From contig JAEUWY010000001.1 of assembly GCA_022059125.1 (NCBI GenBank), positions 2,542,001 to 2,606,000 on the forward strand: a stretch of 64,000 nt of DNA. Reading direction: 5' to 3'. Within the stretch, counting starts at the first letter, position 1. Each line of letters begins with the position of its first letter. The stretch is from Corynespora cassiicola (lineage: Eukaryota > Ascomycota > Dothideomycetes > Pleosporales > Corynesporascaceae). The translations under genes were made by a program, and so were the position numbers. Positions 41,748 to 53,542 of the stretch are shown piece by piece. The notes beneath the pieces were generated by a model that was not told the origin of the DNA, did no database searches, and saw only the letters and a list, made by a program, of their open reading frames with translations.

Positions 41748-42863
41748 CTATGCAAACAGCACCTGGTCGCTGAGCGGGTCCTTCTCCTTCCTCACGCCGC
41801 CATGGGAGGTGAGGCCCAAGTCGCCGCGCTTGATCTTGCCGTCGCGAGCCTGCTCGGTCCGCCTGTTGTAGCGGCCGGCCTTTGCCTTGCGGAGGTCCGA
41901 ACGGATCTGGTTGGGCGAGACGAACTCCTTGTTCTCGTAGATGATGGGTCCACCAAAAGACGATTCCTGGATGACGATGGGGGTCAAGACAAAGCGGGGG
42001 CCAATCTCGACGAGGCTGACGTCGAGCTCACCCTTGGGGTGCTTGCTCTTCTTGCTGGCGGCGGCGGCGGCGGCGGCCTCGTCGACGTCCATCTCTTCGC
42101 CGTCGGCGCCGGGCTTCTTCTTGCCGGGCTCGGACTCCTTGACTTGGTACACGCGGATCCAGATCTTGCCGTCGGCGATGGTGAAAGCCATGACATGGTC
42201 GACGAAAGGCTTGACCTTGCGGGCCGTCTTGGGGACGCCGAAGATTTGCGTGAAGAGTTCCTTCATGACGCGAAGGTGAGCCTGCTTCTCGAAGGCAGCG
42301 TCGAAAGACAGAATCGGGCGCGAGCCCTTGAGGCAGTTGCCGATAAAGTTGAGCTCCTCCATGGTGTGCACTGCGGGAGAATGTCAGGGTCTAGGCACGT
42401 GATTTGATATGCGGACGGTGTTCTTACAGTTCTGGAGATGCATCTTCACGGTGGGGCCGTTGGGGGCTTTGGACATCCAGCAGTACAGGTCCTTGCCTTT
42501 GCGGGCCTCGAAGAAGAGCACATTGTTGCAGTTGTAGAGCTCTGCAAGTTCATTGAGCTGGTAGAGCTTGGTCTTGGTGTCGAGTTTGGCTTCCTTTCTG
42601 CTGTGTGGCCTGGAGAGATGTTAACATCGGGCGTCTTCTCATGTAGATTTCCTCGCTCCAACTCACATCAGAGAATACAAGTCCTGCAAGAGGTGTCGGT
42701 GGCGGTAGGTTACGCCTCGCGAACTCTATGAAGCATTAGCACGAAACCTCTCCTTGCGAGGGTTTTCTCCTACCAGAATGAGCACGCGCTGCTTGTTGCG
42801 CTTCTCGCCGCCCTCCTTTTCGGCGGAGGATGCGCCTGAGAGAGTCTTGTAAACGGCAGCCAT
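41748..42863 (-). CDS. BRX1: Ribosome biogenesis protein Brx1
   Basis: Model: exons 42863-42774, 42725-42667, 42609-42428 and 42370-41748, with introns of 48, 57 and 57 bp, all GT-AG and in frame, giving 317 residues. The Brix domain covers about 29-250. It shows RGVTYRHRHLLQDLYSLMP, then 'NNVLFFEARKGKDLYCWMSK', and a later 'LFTQIFGVPKTARKVKPFVDH'. The 'GGPIIYENKEFVSPNQI' segment close to the end is typical of Brx1 rather than of the other Brix proteins. A low-complexity Ala run with acidic residues (about 200-225) is an insertion inside the domain. Brx1 acts in the nucleolus in early 60S subunit assembly. It diverges from INO80 across 1.2 kb of very GC-rich DNA. Confidence 0.95.
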
Positions 42864-44087
42864 GGCGACGGGATGTGTGCTGTGGATGCAGGCGACGCGC
42901 AGCAGCCCTGGAGGCAGGCTCAAAAAAAAGTTCGAGATTTGATGCCAAGCGCTCCGCAAAAAGGCGCTAGGAGATCGCGGCGCTCGGGCCACATGACGCC
43001 CCAGCACGCCTGGGTCGAGCCTTCCGTCACCGTCTCCAGATGGAAGCCGCATCCAATCACGGCAGGGGCGCTCTGGGCAGGCAGCCGGCGGGCAAGGGCG
43101 CGAGCTGCGACGAGGCCGGCAATGTGCGCGCAGAGGCAGGCCATGGGGACAGCAGGCGCGCGAGGATGCATTGCCCCCGCCGAGGGCGATGAGGAGGCCC
43201 CGTTGCGTTGCGCGCATCCCGGGGTGCTAGTTTAGCCGAGCCAGGGCTGGGACGACGAGGGCCGCCTCGCGAAACCTGGGAGGCCGGCGCGGGTGCGAAG
43301 AAGGGTCGAGGGCACGGGGGAAAAGTAAAGCGCGCATCGAGGCGGCGGCGGGTGCAGCAGCGAGCAGGCTGGCAGGCGGGCGCAGACAAGAACAGGGCCG
43401 GGCAGCGGGCGCAGGGCTGGGCCGGCGGGCGCACTGGAGCCATTATTGGCCCATCCACGGCTCTGGGGCGGGCGTCCAGCTGTGTAGACAGAGGCACGCA
43501 GCGAGGAGCATCCAGATCGGGGTTCAGGCTTTGTCGAGCGGCCGACCAAAGCACCACGACGTTGGCGATGCTCCCCACCCCGTCTCTGCCTCCAGCCTGC
43601 GCGCCCTCGGCCTGCCCACCCTCTGCATCCTCCCCCAGACCCGGCCCAGCGTGCTGCTGCCTCTGCTGCCCGTCCTGCCCTGCCTGCTGCTCCCACGGCG
43701 CGCCGCCCTCCAGCGACCCTCACGGGCCTGCATCGCCTGCATCGCGCGTCGCTGCCACGAGGAGACTGCCGCTGCCGCACTAGGAGCTGACAGGTTCATT
43801 TTGTGATCCAAGGACTGCTGGACCAGCTCGTCGCCGGCCAGCCTCCTCGCAGCGCCGCCGCCCTCTGCCCCCTCCCATCCCATCTCGCTCCGCCCGCCCA
43901 TCGCACGCCCTCGCTGCCCGCCAGAGAGGCACGTCGCCGCGACGGCCCACGCGCATCAAGCCGCCGCTGCCAGCACCCGCCGCCCGCTCCGGCATCGCCC
44001 GCGCCCTCTACACCGCGACGGAGCGCTGCTGCTCCCTCATGGAAGAGCGAGCCCGCTGCTAGAGCCCGCCCGCGCCCACCAGCCCTG
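42864..44087. promoter_or_regulatory. GC-rich divergent region, BRX1 / INO80
   Basis: 1.2 kb of highly GC-rich DNA between divergent starts. It contains long biased open frames on both strands with Ala/Arg/Pro-rich translations and no domain. I read it as promoters and leader of INO80. Confidence 0.5.
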
Positions 44088-47000
44088 ATGTTCCGCGACC
44101 CGGTCCTTCAGCGGCCGTCCGTCGACGAGGAGGAACGCTTCTCGCGAGACAGAATGCCAACCAAGCCAGGGGAATCGCCAGCTTACCACAGACCCCAATC
44201 GCCCACCACGCAGACTCCCTTTAGCACGACCCGGCCGCACAACTCCCAATCCCCCAACACGCCCGCGCCGCTGCCGCTGCATCACTCCAATTTCTCCCCC
44301 CATCAACACCATCGCAATCCCACGTCGCCTGGCACCACCGAGCTGCCTCCGCTCAGCACGGCCCTTTATCCTCGCGACAGCGCGCCCTCCAAATACTACG
44401 ACCCGACGTCAGACCATGGCGACCGCGGCCTAGGGCGCAGCACCACGCGGTACGACGGCCATTACCCCCATCCGCAGGTGAGTCCGCTCCCCCTTCCTTG
44501 CCTCCCCTTCTCCTTCTCGCTCGCTCGCCGCCGCCATCGCCGAGTGCACAACACCGCTGCAGGGATGCCGAGCTAACCCCCAAACCTCCAGCAGACGCGG
44601 GACTCGCACGTCTATCCAGACGCCCGTCCGCCAGAGAGCCCCTACGACAAGTCCCATCACTCACCCGTGACCGCCACCCTGCCCCATCACTCGCCGCTGC
44701 AGCGCCCGCCATCGCAGAGCTACAACCCGGGTGCGATGGAGGCCATGTCTCATTCGCCCGTCTCGCCCACGGCCTACCATCGGGGTGCCGTGCAGCCGCC
44801 GCCATCAAACTACTCGCGGAGGCCATCAATGAAGGAGGAGGTGAGTCGAGTGCAAGCAAGCCGTTTGCCCACACCCGTTGGCATGACCTCGCCGCCGCTG
44901 ACCACAGCTCAACAGCAACCACCGCCCACGCGAGCCGACCCCATGTCCCTTTCCTCCATCATGTCGTCTGGCGCAGATCCCGAACCACCAGCCAAATCCC
45001 AACAACTCCCACCCATCAACCCCGAACCTCGCCGCCTGTCCAGACCTTCCGTCGCCAACCCCCTCTTCGTAAAACAGGAGGCCATGACCTCGCCCGCCCC
45101 AGCCGACTTGCCTCCGCACGACAACGGCGTGCCCCCTCGAGCAGCTTACGAGGCAATGCCGCCAGTGGGCAGCGCACCCCCTTCGCGTGAGATACCCGTC
45201 GCCGACGAGGCCGAGGTCGACAAGGCCCTTGCTAAGATCGAGACGACCGAGATGAACGACCTTGACGTTCCTGGCTTCGACCACGAAAAGGAGAGGTACA
45301 TCCAGATGAGCCGCAAGCGCGCCCTCGACGTTGACAATGCCGAGGCTGGCAAACGCAAGGTAGTACCGCCTGCCCTGACTCCCCAGCATCCCATGCTAAC
45401 GACTCACAGCGACGACGCTTGGCAACCATAGTCCGCTTTGCGAACGTCTTCAACTCCCACCGCGATGCCGCCAAGCAAGCATATAGCATGGAGCACGAGT
45501 CCGAGGCATGGCAAAAGGTGCAGAACCAGGAGATTGCCGAGGAGAAGGAGCGCAAGAAGGACATGCAGCGCAAACGACGCCGCGAGAAGACCATCCAGAA
45601 CGAAGAGGCCAAGCGCGCTGAGGCCCTTGCGAAGGCTGGCCAGGCCGAAGACGAGGAGGAGAAGGAGAGGTACTTGCGCGACGCCCAAAAGGCTGAGAAG
45701 AAGGCCAAGACCACGAGCCAGCTGCTCCAGGGCAATGCCCCTAACAAGGACATTCGCGAGGTCACTCCTCTTGGCCCCAACATGGAAGGCGGTACTATGA
45801 GCTCCTTCCAAGCGTCCGACGAAGTTGCCGGTGGGAAGCGAAAGGGAGGCCGCGCAGGCGGCCGTCTTAAGAAGAGCAAGGAGCAAAAGCAGGCAGAGAA
45901 AGATGCCGCTGCCGCTGCTCAGGCTGCCATTGACCGTGGCGATGAGCTGCCTCCCATCGCACCCCGCGAAGAAGCCCGTCTCGAGGCTCTGAAGAGTCGC
46001 AGCCAGACAGAAGACCCTGCTCCAGCAGTGCTTACGTCGTACAATTCGCAGGCATACCAGAACCTCTATGCGCAAATCGTGAAGGATATTGCTCGCAAGG
46101 ATATTCCCAAGGTCAACCGTATCAGGGAGAACTCCCTGGCCACCAAGCAGTCCAATCTCCGCAAGACCGCCCAGCTGGCATCTAAGGAAGCCCGGCGATG
46201 GCAGATGCGTACCAACAAGAGCATGAAGGACGTGCAAGCTAGGGCTAAGAGGGGTATGCGTGAGATGCTCAGTTTTTGGAAGAAGAACGAGCGCGAGGAG
46301 CGCGACCAACGGAAGAACGCCGAGAAGATGGAGATTGAGAATGCTAAGAAGGCTGAAGCCGAGCGCGAAGCGAACCGACAGAAGCGCAAGCTCAACTTCC
46401 TCATCTCCCAGACCGAACTGTACTCCCATTTCATTGGCAAGAAGGCGAGGACCGACGAGATCGAGAGGTCTACCGATGATGCCGAAGCCGCTGCCAACGA
46501 GACGGCAGCCCAGGAGCACAAGCCGGCCATTGACATTCCCGACGCACCTGGGAAACCGGGCGCCAAGGTCACCGACTTCAACGATCTCGACTTTGATGAC
46601 GACAATGAGGATAACCTTCGTGCTGCTGCCATGGCCAATGCCCAACATGCCGTCCAGGAAGCTGCAGACCGTGCTCGCATGTTCAACAACCCGGATACCA
46701 ACATGGACGAGGACGAAGGAGAATTGAACTTCCAGAACCCGTCCGGCTTGCAAGACAAGAAGGATTTCATTCCTCAGCCAAAGCTGCTCAGCTGCCAACT
46801 CAAGGAGTACCAGCTCAAGGGTCTCAACTGGTTGGTCAACCTTTACGAGCAGGGTATCAACGGTATTCTGGCCGACGAGATGGGTCTCGGAAAGACGGTC
46901 CAGTCCATTTCCGTCATGGCCTATCTGGCAGAGAAGTACGACATTTGGGGTCCTTTCCTGGTCATTGCTCCCGCATCTACGCTGCACAATTGGCAACAGG

Positions 47001-49408
47001 AAATCACCAAGTTCGTTCCCGATTTGAAGGTGCTCCCATACTGGGGCAATGCCAAAGATCGAAAGATTTTGCGAAAGTTCTGGGACAGGAAACACATCAC
47101 CTATACTAGGGATTCGCCTTTCCACGTCTTGGTCACATCCTACCAACTGGTTGTTCAGGATGCACAGTACTTCCAGAAGATTCGCTGGCAGTACATGATT
47201 TTGGACGAGGCCCAGGCCATCAAGTCCTCTCAGAGCTCTAGGTGGAAGAGCTTGTTGGGTTTCCACTCTCGTAACCGTCTTCTTCTGACCGGTACTCCAA
47301 TCCAGAACAACATGCAGGAACTGTGGGCTTTGCTCCATTTCATCATGCCTAGTTTGTTCGACTCGCACGACGAGTTCAGTGACTGGTTCTCCAAGGACAT
47401 TGAGAGCCACGCTCAGAGCAACACCAAACTGAACGAAGACCAGCTGAAGCGCCTGCACATGATTCTGAAGCCCTTCATGTTGCGTCGTGTCAAGAAGCAT
47501 GTGCAAAAGGAGCTGGGTGATAAGATTGAGTTGGATGTCTTCTGTGACCTGACTTACCGCCAGCGTGCCTACTACACCAATCTTCGGAACAAGATTAGCA
47601 TCATGGATCTCATTGAGAAGGCCGTGGGCGACGATCAGGACAGCGCAACTCTCATGAATTTGGTCATGCAGTTCCGTAAGGTTTGCAACCATCCCGACCT
47701 GTTTGAACGTGCCGAGACTTGGTCGCCATTTTCGTTCGCCTACTTTGCCGAGACCGCATCCTTCCTCCGTGAGGGCCAGAATGTGATGGTCGGATACTCT
47801 ACTCGCAACATGATTGAGTACCGACTTCCACGCCTCATCTGCCGCAACGGTGGTCGGTTGGACGTTGCTGGCGCAGAGAATCCCAAGGCAGGCTTTGTTG
47901 GCCACTACCTTTACAATCGGATGAGCATTTGGAGCGCAGATCATGTACAACAGGCTTCCAGGCAGAAGGGGTACGGTGCCTTCTCCTGGCTGCGATTGTC
48001 CGATGTCTCGGCTGGGGAAGCCTCAAAGATGGCGAAGAAAGACTTGCTCCACCGAGCGCTTGACTTGAGCGACAAGCCCAACCGCGTCGGTCGCCTGAAC
48101 GTCTTTTACGGCGGCGAGAACGGCCCCTATGTTCCCAAGCATTCTATGCTCAATATTGTCGACCGCCAGGCCCGTGCACCTTTGGCTAAGATCACAACTG
48201 AGGGCGTCATGCACAGCCTCCTTAATGTTTGGCGGTCGGCCTTTGAAGAGACTGGCCTCAACATCATTGAGCGGTGTGCGAAGCCAGCTGCCTCGGCACC
48301 CCCTATCGAGCTCTACTGTGCTAGTCAGGGGGTCATTGCGGAGAAGCAGAGGGACTTTTTCAATATCCCAATCCGAACTGCCCTGTACGGCATCTCCGAG
48401 AAGACGGAACAGGTCGTCTTGGACTCTAAGGCCGATATTGGAGCGCTTACCCTCCGCGACCGGCTCCCGCCTCCGACCAACGAGAGGGCACGCTACACTC
48501 ATGTCGAGGTTCCGTCGATGCAACGTTTCGTCACCGACTCGGGCAAGCTTGCTCGCCTTGACTCCTTGTTGAAGGAGCTGAAGCGTGACGGACACCGTGT
48601 CCTGCTCTACTTCCAGATGACGAGGATGATTGACCTCATGGAGGAGTACCTCACGTACCGCAACTACAAGTACTGCAGGCTGGATGGATCCACCAAGCTC
48701 GAAGATCGCCGCGACACAGTCTCAGACTTCCAGAACGATCCTTCGATCTTCGTCTTCCTCCTATCCACCCGTGCGGGTGGTCTCGGTATCAACCTGACGT
48801 CGGCAGACACTGTCATCTTCTATGACTCCGACTGGAACCCCACCATTGATTCGCAGGCCATGGACCGTGCCCATCGTCTCGGTCAGACCAGGCAGGTCAC
48901 TGTGTACCGTCTCATCACCAGGGGCACCATTGAGGAGCGCATTCGTAAGCGCGCGCTGCAAAAGGAAGAAGTGCAACGTGTCGTCATTTCCGGTGGCGCT
49001 GGTGCCCAAGTCGACTTCAACACGCGGTCTCGCGAAAACCGTACCAAGGACATTGCCATGTGGCTCGCGGACGATGAGCAAGCCGCCGAGATCGAGAAGA
49101 AGGAGGCCGAACTGGCGGAACAGGAGAAGAACGCGCCGCCTGGGCGGAAGCGAAAGAGGAAGCGGGTCGAAGCTAGCCTGGACGACATGTACCACGAGGG
49201 TGAGTCGCGTATTGGACCCCGTATCTATTCTCCGGTTACTAATAAAAGCATAGGCGAGGGACATTTCGATACTAGCGAGAAGCCCAGTGGAGCAGCAACT
49301 CCGGTGTCCAACATTGAGGGACCGCCAGGGGCCAAGAAGCGTAAAGGCATGTCGAAGAAGGCCAAAACGGCCAAACAGCGGCTGGCCGTCGCTGATGGCG
49401 AGGTCTAG
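44088..49408 (+). CDS. INO80: INO80 chromatin-remodelling ATPase
   Basis: Model: exons 44088-44477, 44592-45359, 45410-49199 and 49254-49408 (introns of 114, 50 and 54 bp), giving 1700 residues. The first acceptor could also be 3 bases downstream, a NAGNAG site. The last intron is a multiple of three and leaves the frame open, but it has GTGAGT, a TACTAATA branch-like sequence and CATAG, so I remove it. Residues 1-380 are disordered Pro/Ser/His-rich sequence. A DBINO-type region (about 590-735) contains '[20 protein letters not shown]'. The Snf2 motor has Walker A DEMGLGKT (about 873), the DEAQ box (about 985), the INO80-type insertion (about 1090-1400) and the second RecA lobe (about 1428-1570) with '[20 protein letters not shown]'. 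The complex slides nucleosomes and acts on H2A.Z, which is encoded about 9 kb away. Confidence 0.95.
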
Positions 49409-50278
49409 ACGCCGTGTACCATCACAGCATTGCATTTCTACCACCATCTATTTTGCACGGGGCGTAATTCATCTGGGGCAGCATTTCCGGATCGGTTTAT
49501 TTTCAGTTGCTTGTCGACCTTGGGAGGGGCTGGAGTTTGAGAGCAAGAGTGGACACGGGTGCGGAGCGTGGTCCATTTTTCATCGAGGTCGCAAGACGGT
49601 TCAAGTGTAACACTACCTACTTAGCTACATGTTTTTTTTCTTTGGGTTCACAGGGTCTGGGAGTTGATTGAGATTAAAAATGTCGGGCTGCAACAGCCTC
49701 TGCGAGCGTTGTTGGCACGGGTCATGGCGAGCGAGGGAAGGAGAGAGTTAGTCGTAGTCGTAGTAGTTGTACTACCCCACCCACCTATCCCCCTTTCCAA
49801 CACTAGACGGTGTGGGCTCCAAAAGAATATACATGACTTGTTCTTGAAAACGGTCTAGGTGTGTGATTGTGCCTCTTCCGCTCATATCGCTTCAACCGCC
49901 TCATTTCATTTCGGTTCAACTTGCTTGCCTGCTGGGTTCCAGAAAAAAAAAACCAAGATGGCCAATGCAGCAAAGGGCACCTTCTCGAAATTGCACGTCC
50001 CCGCAACGGCCGCACTGGAGGTCAGGGCGGTCTCGTGGGCCAGCAGCCGCTAGCCCAAGGTCCCGAAGACCCGGGCAATTTCGAAGCTTGTCAGCTAGGT
50101 GCAGCATCGAGACGGGGCAAAGGCAAGAGGCAAGGCAAGACAAGGCAAGGCAGACTACTACTGGGGATGCGGCCGACGAGCCACATTAGCCCTTTTTTTT
50201 TTCCGCCGAGATGCGGCAGGGCTTTTCGAATTGGACAGATTGGACAGTCAGGGAGGGGGGGAAAAAAAAGGAGAAGGG

Positions 50279-50312
50279 CGCAGAGGGCAGAGGGCAGAGG
50301 GCAGAGGGCAGA
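50279..50312 (+). repeat. 7-bp tandem repeat (CAGAGGG)n
   Basis: About four and a half near-perfect heptamers. Confidence 0.85.
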
Positions 50313-50906
50313 ATCCAAGATGGCGGGAGAGGAAAAAAAAAAGTTTGCGAGTTGTGCGTTGGGAGTGAGGGGGTGGGCAGGTGGGATGTATTGGAATAGT
50401 GCGTGCTGTGCTGTGCAGTGCAAGTGTAGAAGTGGTGCATAGCACAGGCAGCATAGCACAGTACTGCACCGCACCGCACCACAAAAGGCAGAGGGGTTCC
50501 TGGCCTTCTTGTTGGCTGGGCGTGATGCCTGGGTAGGTAGGTGCCTGGCATCTTTTGTGCCACTCGTACTCTGCTCGCCCTATCAACGTCACCCGCACGC
50601 AACGCAGCGCGACGCACGCACACATACCACGCCACACGCCTCTGCTCTTAGTCGACGAACGAGGTGAGGTACGTACCTGAAGAGAGAGAGAAAAAGGGCC
50701 GGGCTCTGGCTAGCTGGCCCGGCTGCTCGCTCGCTCACTCGCTTCGGCTGCTCAACGACGACGATGATGATGTCACATGACCGGTGCCGCATGCACGCTG
50801 GAGCGATCCTGGAAGGATGGAGAGTTTGCCGTCTCCGGCCAGTCGGAAAGTAGGAACTGTGCGGTTGGGTGACGGGGCGGTGGAATGGCTGGATGCCTGC
50901 CCTGGG

Positions 50907-50930
50907 AATGGATGGATGGATGGATGGATG
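50907..50930 (+). repeat. (GGAT)n tetranucleotide repeat
   Basis: About six GGAT units, followed closely by a GCGCGA-type array. Confidence 0.85.
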
Positions 50931-50944
50931 ATGACGGTGACGCG

Positions 50945-50968
50945 GGCGCGAGCGCGAGCGCGAGCGCG
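50945..50968 (+). repeat. (GCGCGA)n-type tandem repeat
   Basis: About four copies of a GC-rich hexamer in a noncoding region. Confidence 0.8.
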
Positions 50969-51661
50969 AACGCTGGTCTTGCGGATGAAGGGGCCATTCA
51001 TTGGAGGGGAGGAAGGGACTGGACTGGGCCCGCAAGGGGGGTCACGGTCCCGTTCGATGCCGTGCACTGCTGAGGTTCGAGCTGTCTCGCTCCCCCGGCC
51101 GTGGTGATGGCGCGGGCGGCGGCGGCGGCCGGAGGGGTGCGTGAGTGGCTTGCTGGGTTTATGACGGGAGAGAGGGAGTGGTGCACACGGTCGCGCGTGA
51201 GGGCGCGCACGCGCACATAGACTAGCCAAGTGCTGAGGTCCAGGAAGCTGCTGGGGTCTCATCTGGACGGGCGGCCTTTGTCTGGTGGTGGTGGGGAAGT
51301 CAGAGTCGGTAGTCAAAGCTAGTACTTCGTATGTTGAAATAGGTGTCCTTCCATTCGGGACTTTTTTTCCTTCGTTCCATTCCTCTGCTAGCCTTTCTTT
51401 CGAAACATGTGGTCTTGGGAGGGGGGGGGGGGGAGAGAGACCACGAAAGAGACGCGTTCCCGTTCGCTCGTGTGCGCGTAGGGGACCCCCCTTTTCGGGA
51501 CCAGTGGTAGTGGGCGCCAGGCAGCCAATACGGGGCCGTTGGCGTGCTTCCCTCCACCCCAGATGCGTGGTGATGGAGCCGCACCAAGGCCCGAATCACA
51601 CACAGGCGCTCGCACACAGGGCGGATGGACGTGTTCGGTGGCAAAGACACGGGCGTGCACT

Positions 51662-51692
51662 GCGTGAATGCGTGAGTGCGTGAGTGCGTGCG
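51662..51692 (+). repeat. (TGCGTGAG)n-type tandem repeat
   Basis: About three to four octamer copies with small variation. Confidence 0.75.
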
Positions 51693-53542
51693 TGGGCGTT
51701 GGGATTGGGTTGGGCAGCTGATGCACACGCGCTGGACACCCGATGACCATGACGGCCATGGTCAGCTTTCCCTCCCGCACCGCAGCACCCCGCGCGCTCA
51801 CAGGCAGCGCCAGGGGAGGCAATCGGGCCAGCCATGGAGGCAGAAGACGAGGGGGTGGTGGAGGGGGGAGGGCGATATGCGGCCGCCTGCAAGTCTTTCG
51901 GGATATCAAACGGCAGGGGCACGTGCAACTCTCCACGCCAGCGGACAAAACCTTGGGTACGTAAAGCCACGTCCTCGTCCCCCCGAAAAAGGGAGGAAGG
52001 CCAAAAAGCAAACACAGGAAATAAAGCCCAAACCGCGAGTTTTGGCGTGTGGGCGGCAGTCGGGTCTTGGGCGTGGCACGGCGGCCATTGGCCGTGTGCG
52101 AAATGGAGCTACAGGTGAGCGGCGCGACGGCTGCGGGCCGCCCAATTCCAGAAGAATGGTGGATGGGCCAGGCTCGGGGGCGTCCGTCAGGTCCGCCAGG
52201 TTCGCCAGCGCTCGCGGCGTCATCTCAGATTGAAGGGAGCAAAGATGCAAAGCCCCTATAGCGGGGGGGTCGGTGTGGTCCCGAGACGGTGGGGGCCTGG
52301 CAGTCGAATGAATGGCGTGGATGCTGGTAGGAGGGACCGTTCCTGGGCCACTCAATCACGGGGGGAAGAGGGAGGCAGCGCGAAAGAGGGCCCAGATGAT
52401 GAAGGACAGGACGGGCAGGGCCAGGTACCAAGGTGCCGCCGCCGCCGCCGTCGACGAGGCTTTTAGCTTTTATTGATCAGGGGGAGGGAGGCAGCGGAGG
52501 GCGCGCGAGAGCCAATGGAGCGGACGGGCAGGCCTGGCGGGCTGGCGGCGATGGAGCAGCAGCAGCAGCAGCACTGGGGCAGCACTCGAGGCAGCACACA
52601 CTGCGCAGCGTCGCGGGCCCAGTGGATGGAGGACGGGGGGAGCATCACGGGGAGCATCGAGTGTTTCGTGGATGCAGTGCAGCGCTGCAGCAGGCCTGCA
52701 GGCCAGCCAGAGAGGGCGAGGCCGGGCGGGCTGGCGGGCACCAGAGAGGCACCAGAGGCACCCACAGGCAGCGAGGGCAGCCTCCAGGGCGCGCAGCCGT
52801 CATCCCCCGCCGCTAGCCCTCAAATCTGTTTTTCAACACACACTGCACGCACCGTCTCGCACCCTCTCCTCCTCAGTCCCTCCCGCTGTCAACCCAGCCC
52901 TCGTTCGCCGCCAGCCCCTCGCCTCCTTGCGCCGTGCACGCCTGCCCAAGCGATTTTCACAGTCCCTCCTCTGACGTCTGCGCTGCTGCTCGCTCGCCGG
53001 CCCTCTCTGGCTCTGGCTCTGGCTTCGGGGGCTCCACTCTCGCTGCCCACCTGGCCTGGCTGCGGCTCATTACCCTCGACCTGACCGCGTCAAAAGGAGA
53101 AAGGAGCTGGCCCGTCCAACCCTGTCCGCGCCTGTCCGCGCTCGTCCCCTAGAGCCAAACGCCTCGCCTGTCTAGAGTCCTTGACCACCAGCGGCCCCCG
53201 GCCTGTGCTTGCCCGTTGCCCGCCTGCCCTGACCTCCCCAAGGCCTGAAGCCTCTTGCTCCATCCCATCCCTTTATTCTCCAGGCCGACTGTCTGTCCCA
53301 GGTGCCAGGCCAGCGTCCCACTCCCAAAGCACTCGTTCCCGGACCCTGTGGCCACTTCCCTGACTCCCCAGCGACCGATAGCTGCTGCGCTCTGATCCCT
53401 CCTCCGCCTTGGCAGCAAATGTACTAAACGACCCTGTACCCTCGTCGCGGCCTGCCATAATTTTTCCCCAAACCTGTCTGCAGCGCGCAACCTCCACCCT
53501 CGACGCTGCTCCAAACCCCGACTCCCCTCCCCCCTCCCCATC

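Larger units (their letters stand above)
49409..53542. other. 4.1 kb gene-poor GC-rich region
   Basis: No gene is supported. The first 0.5 kb is the INO80 3' UTR. The middle (50.0-52.5 kb) is full of short tandem repeats and homopolymers with shifting composition. The last 1 kb becomes C/T-rich and is probably the promoter and long leader of the RRM/R3H gene. The open frames here are short, overlap on all frames, and show no domains. Confidence 0.5.
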
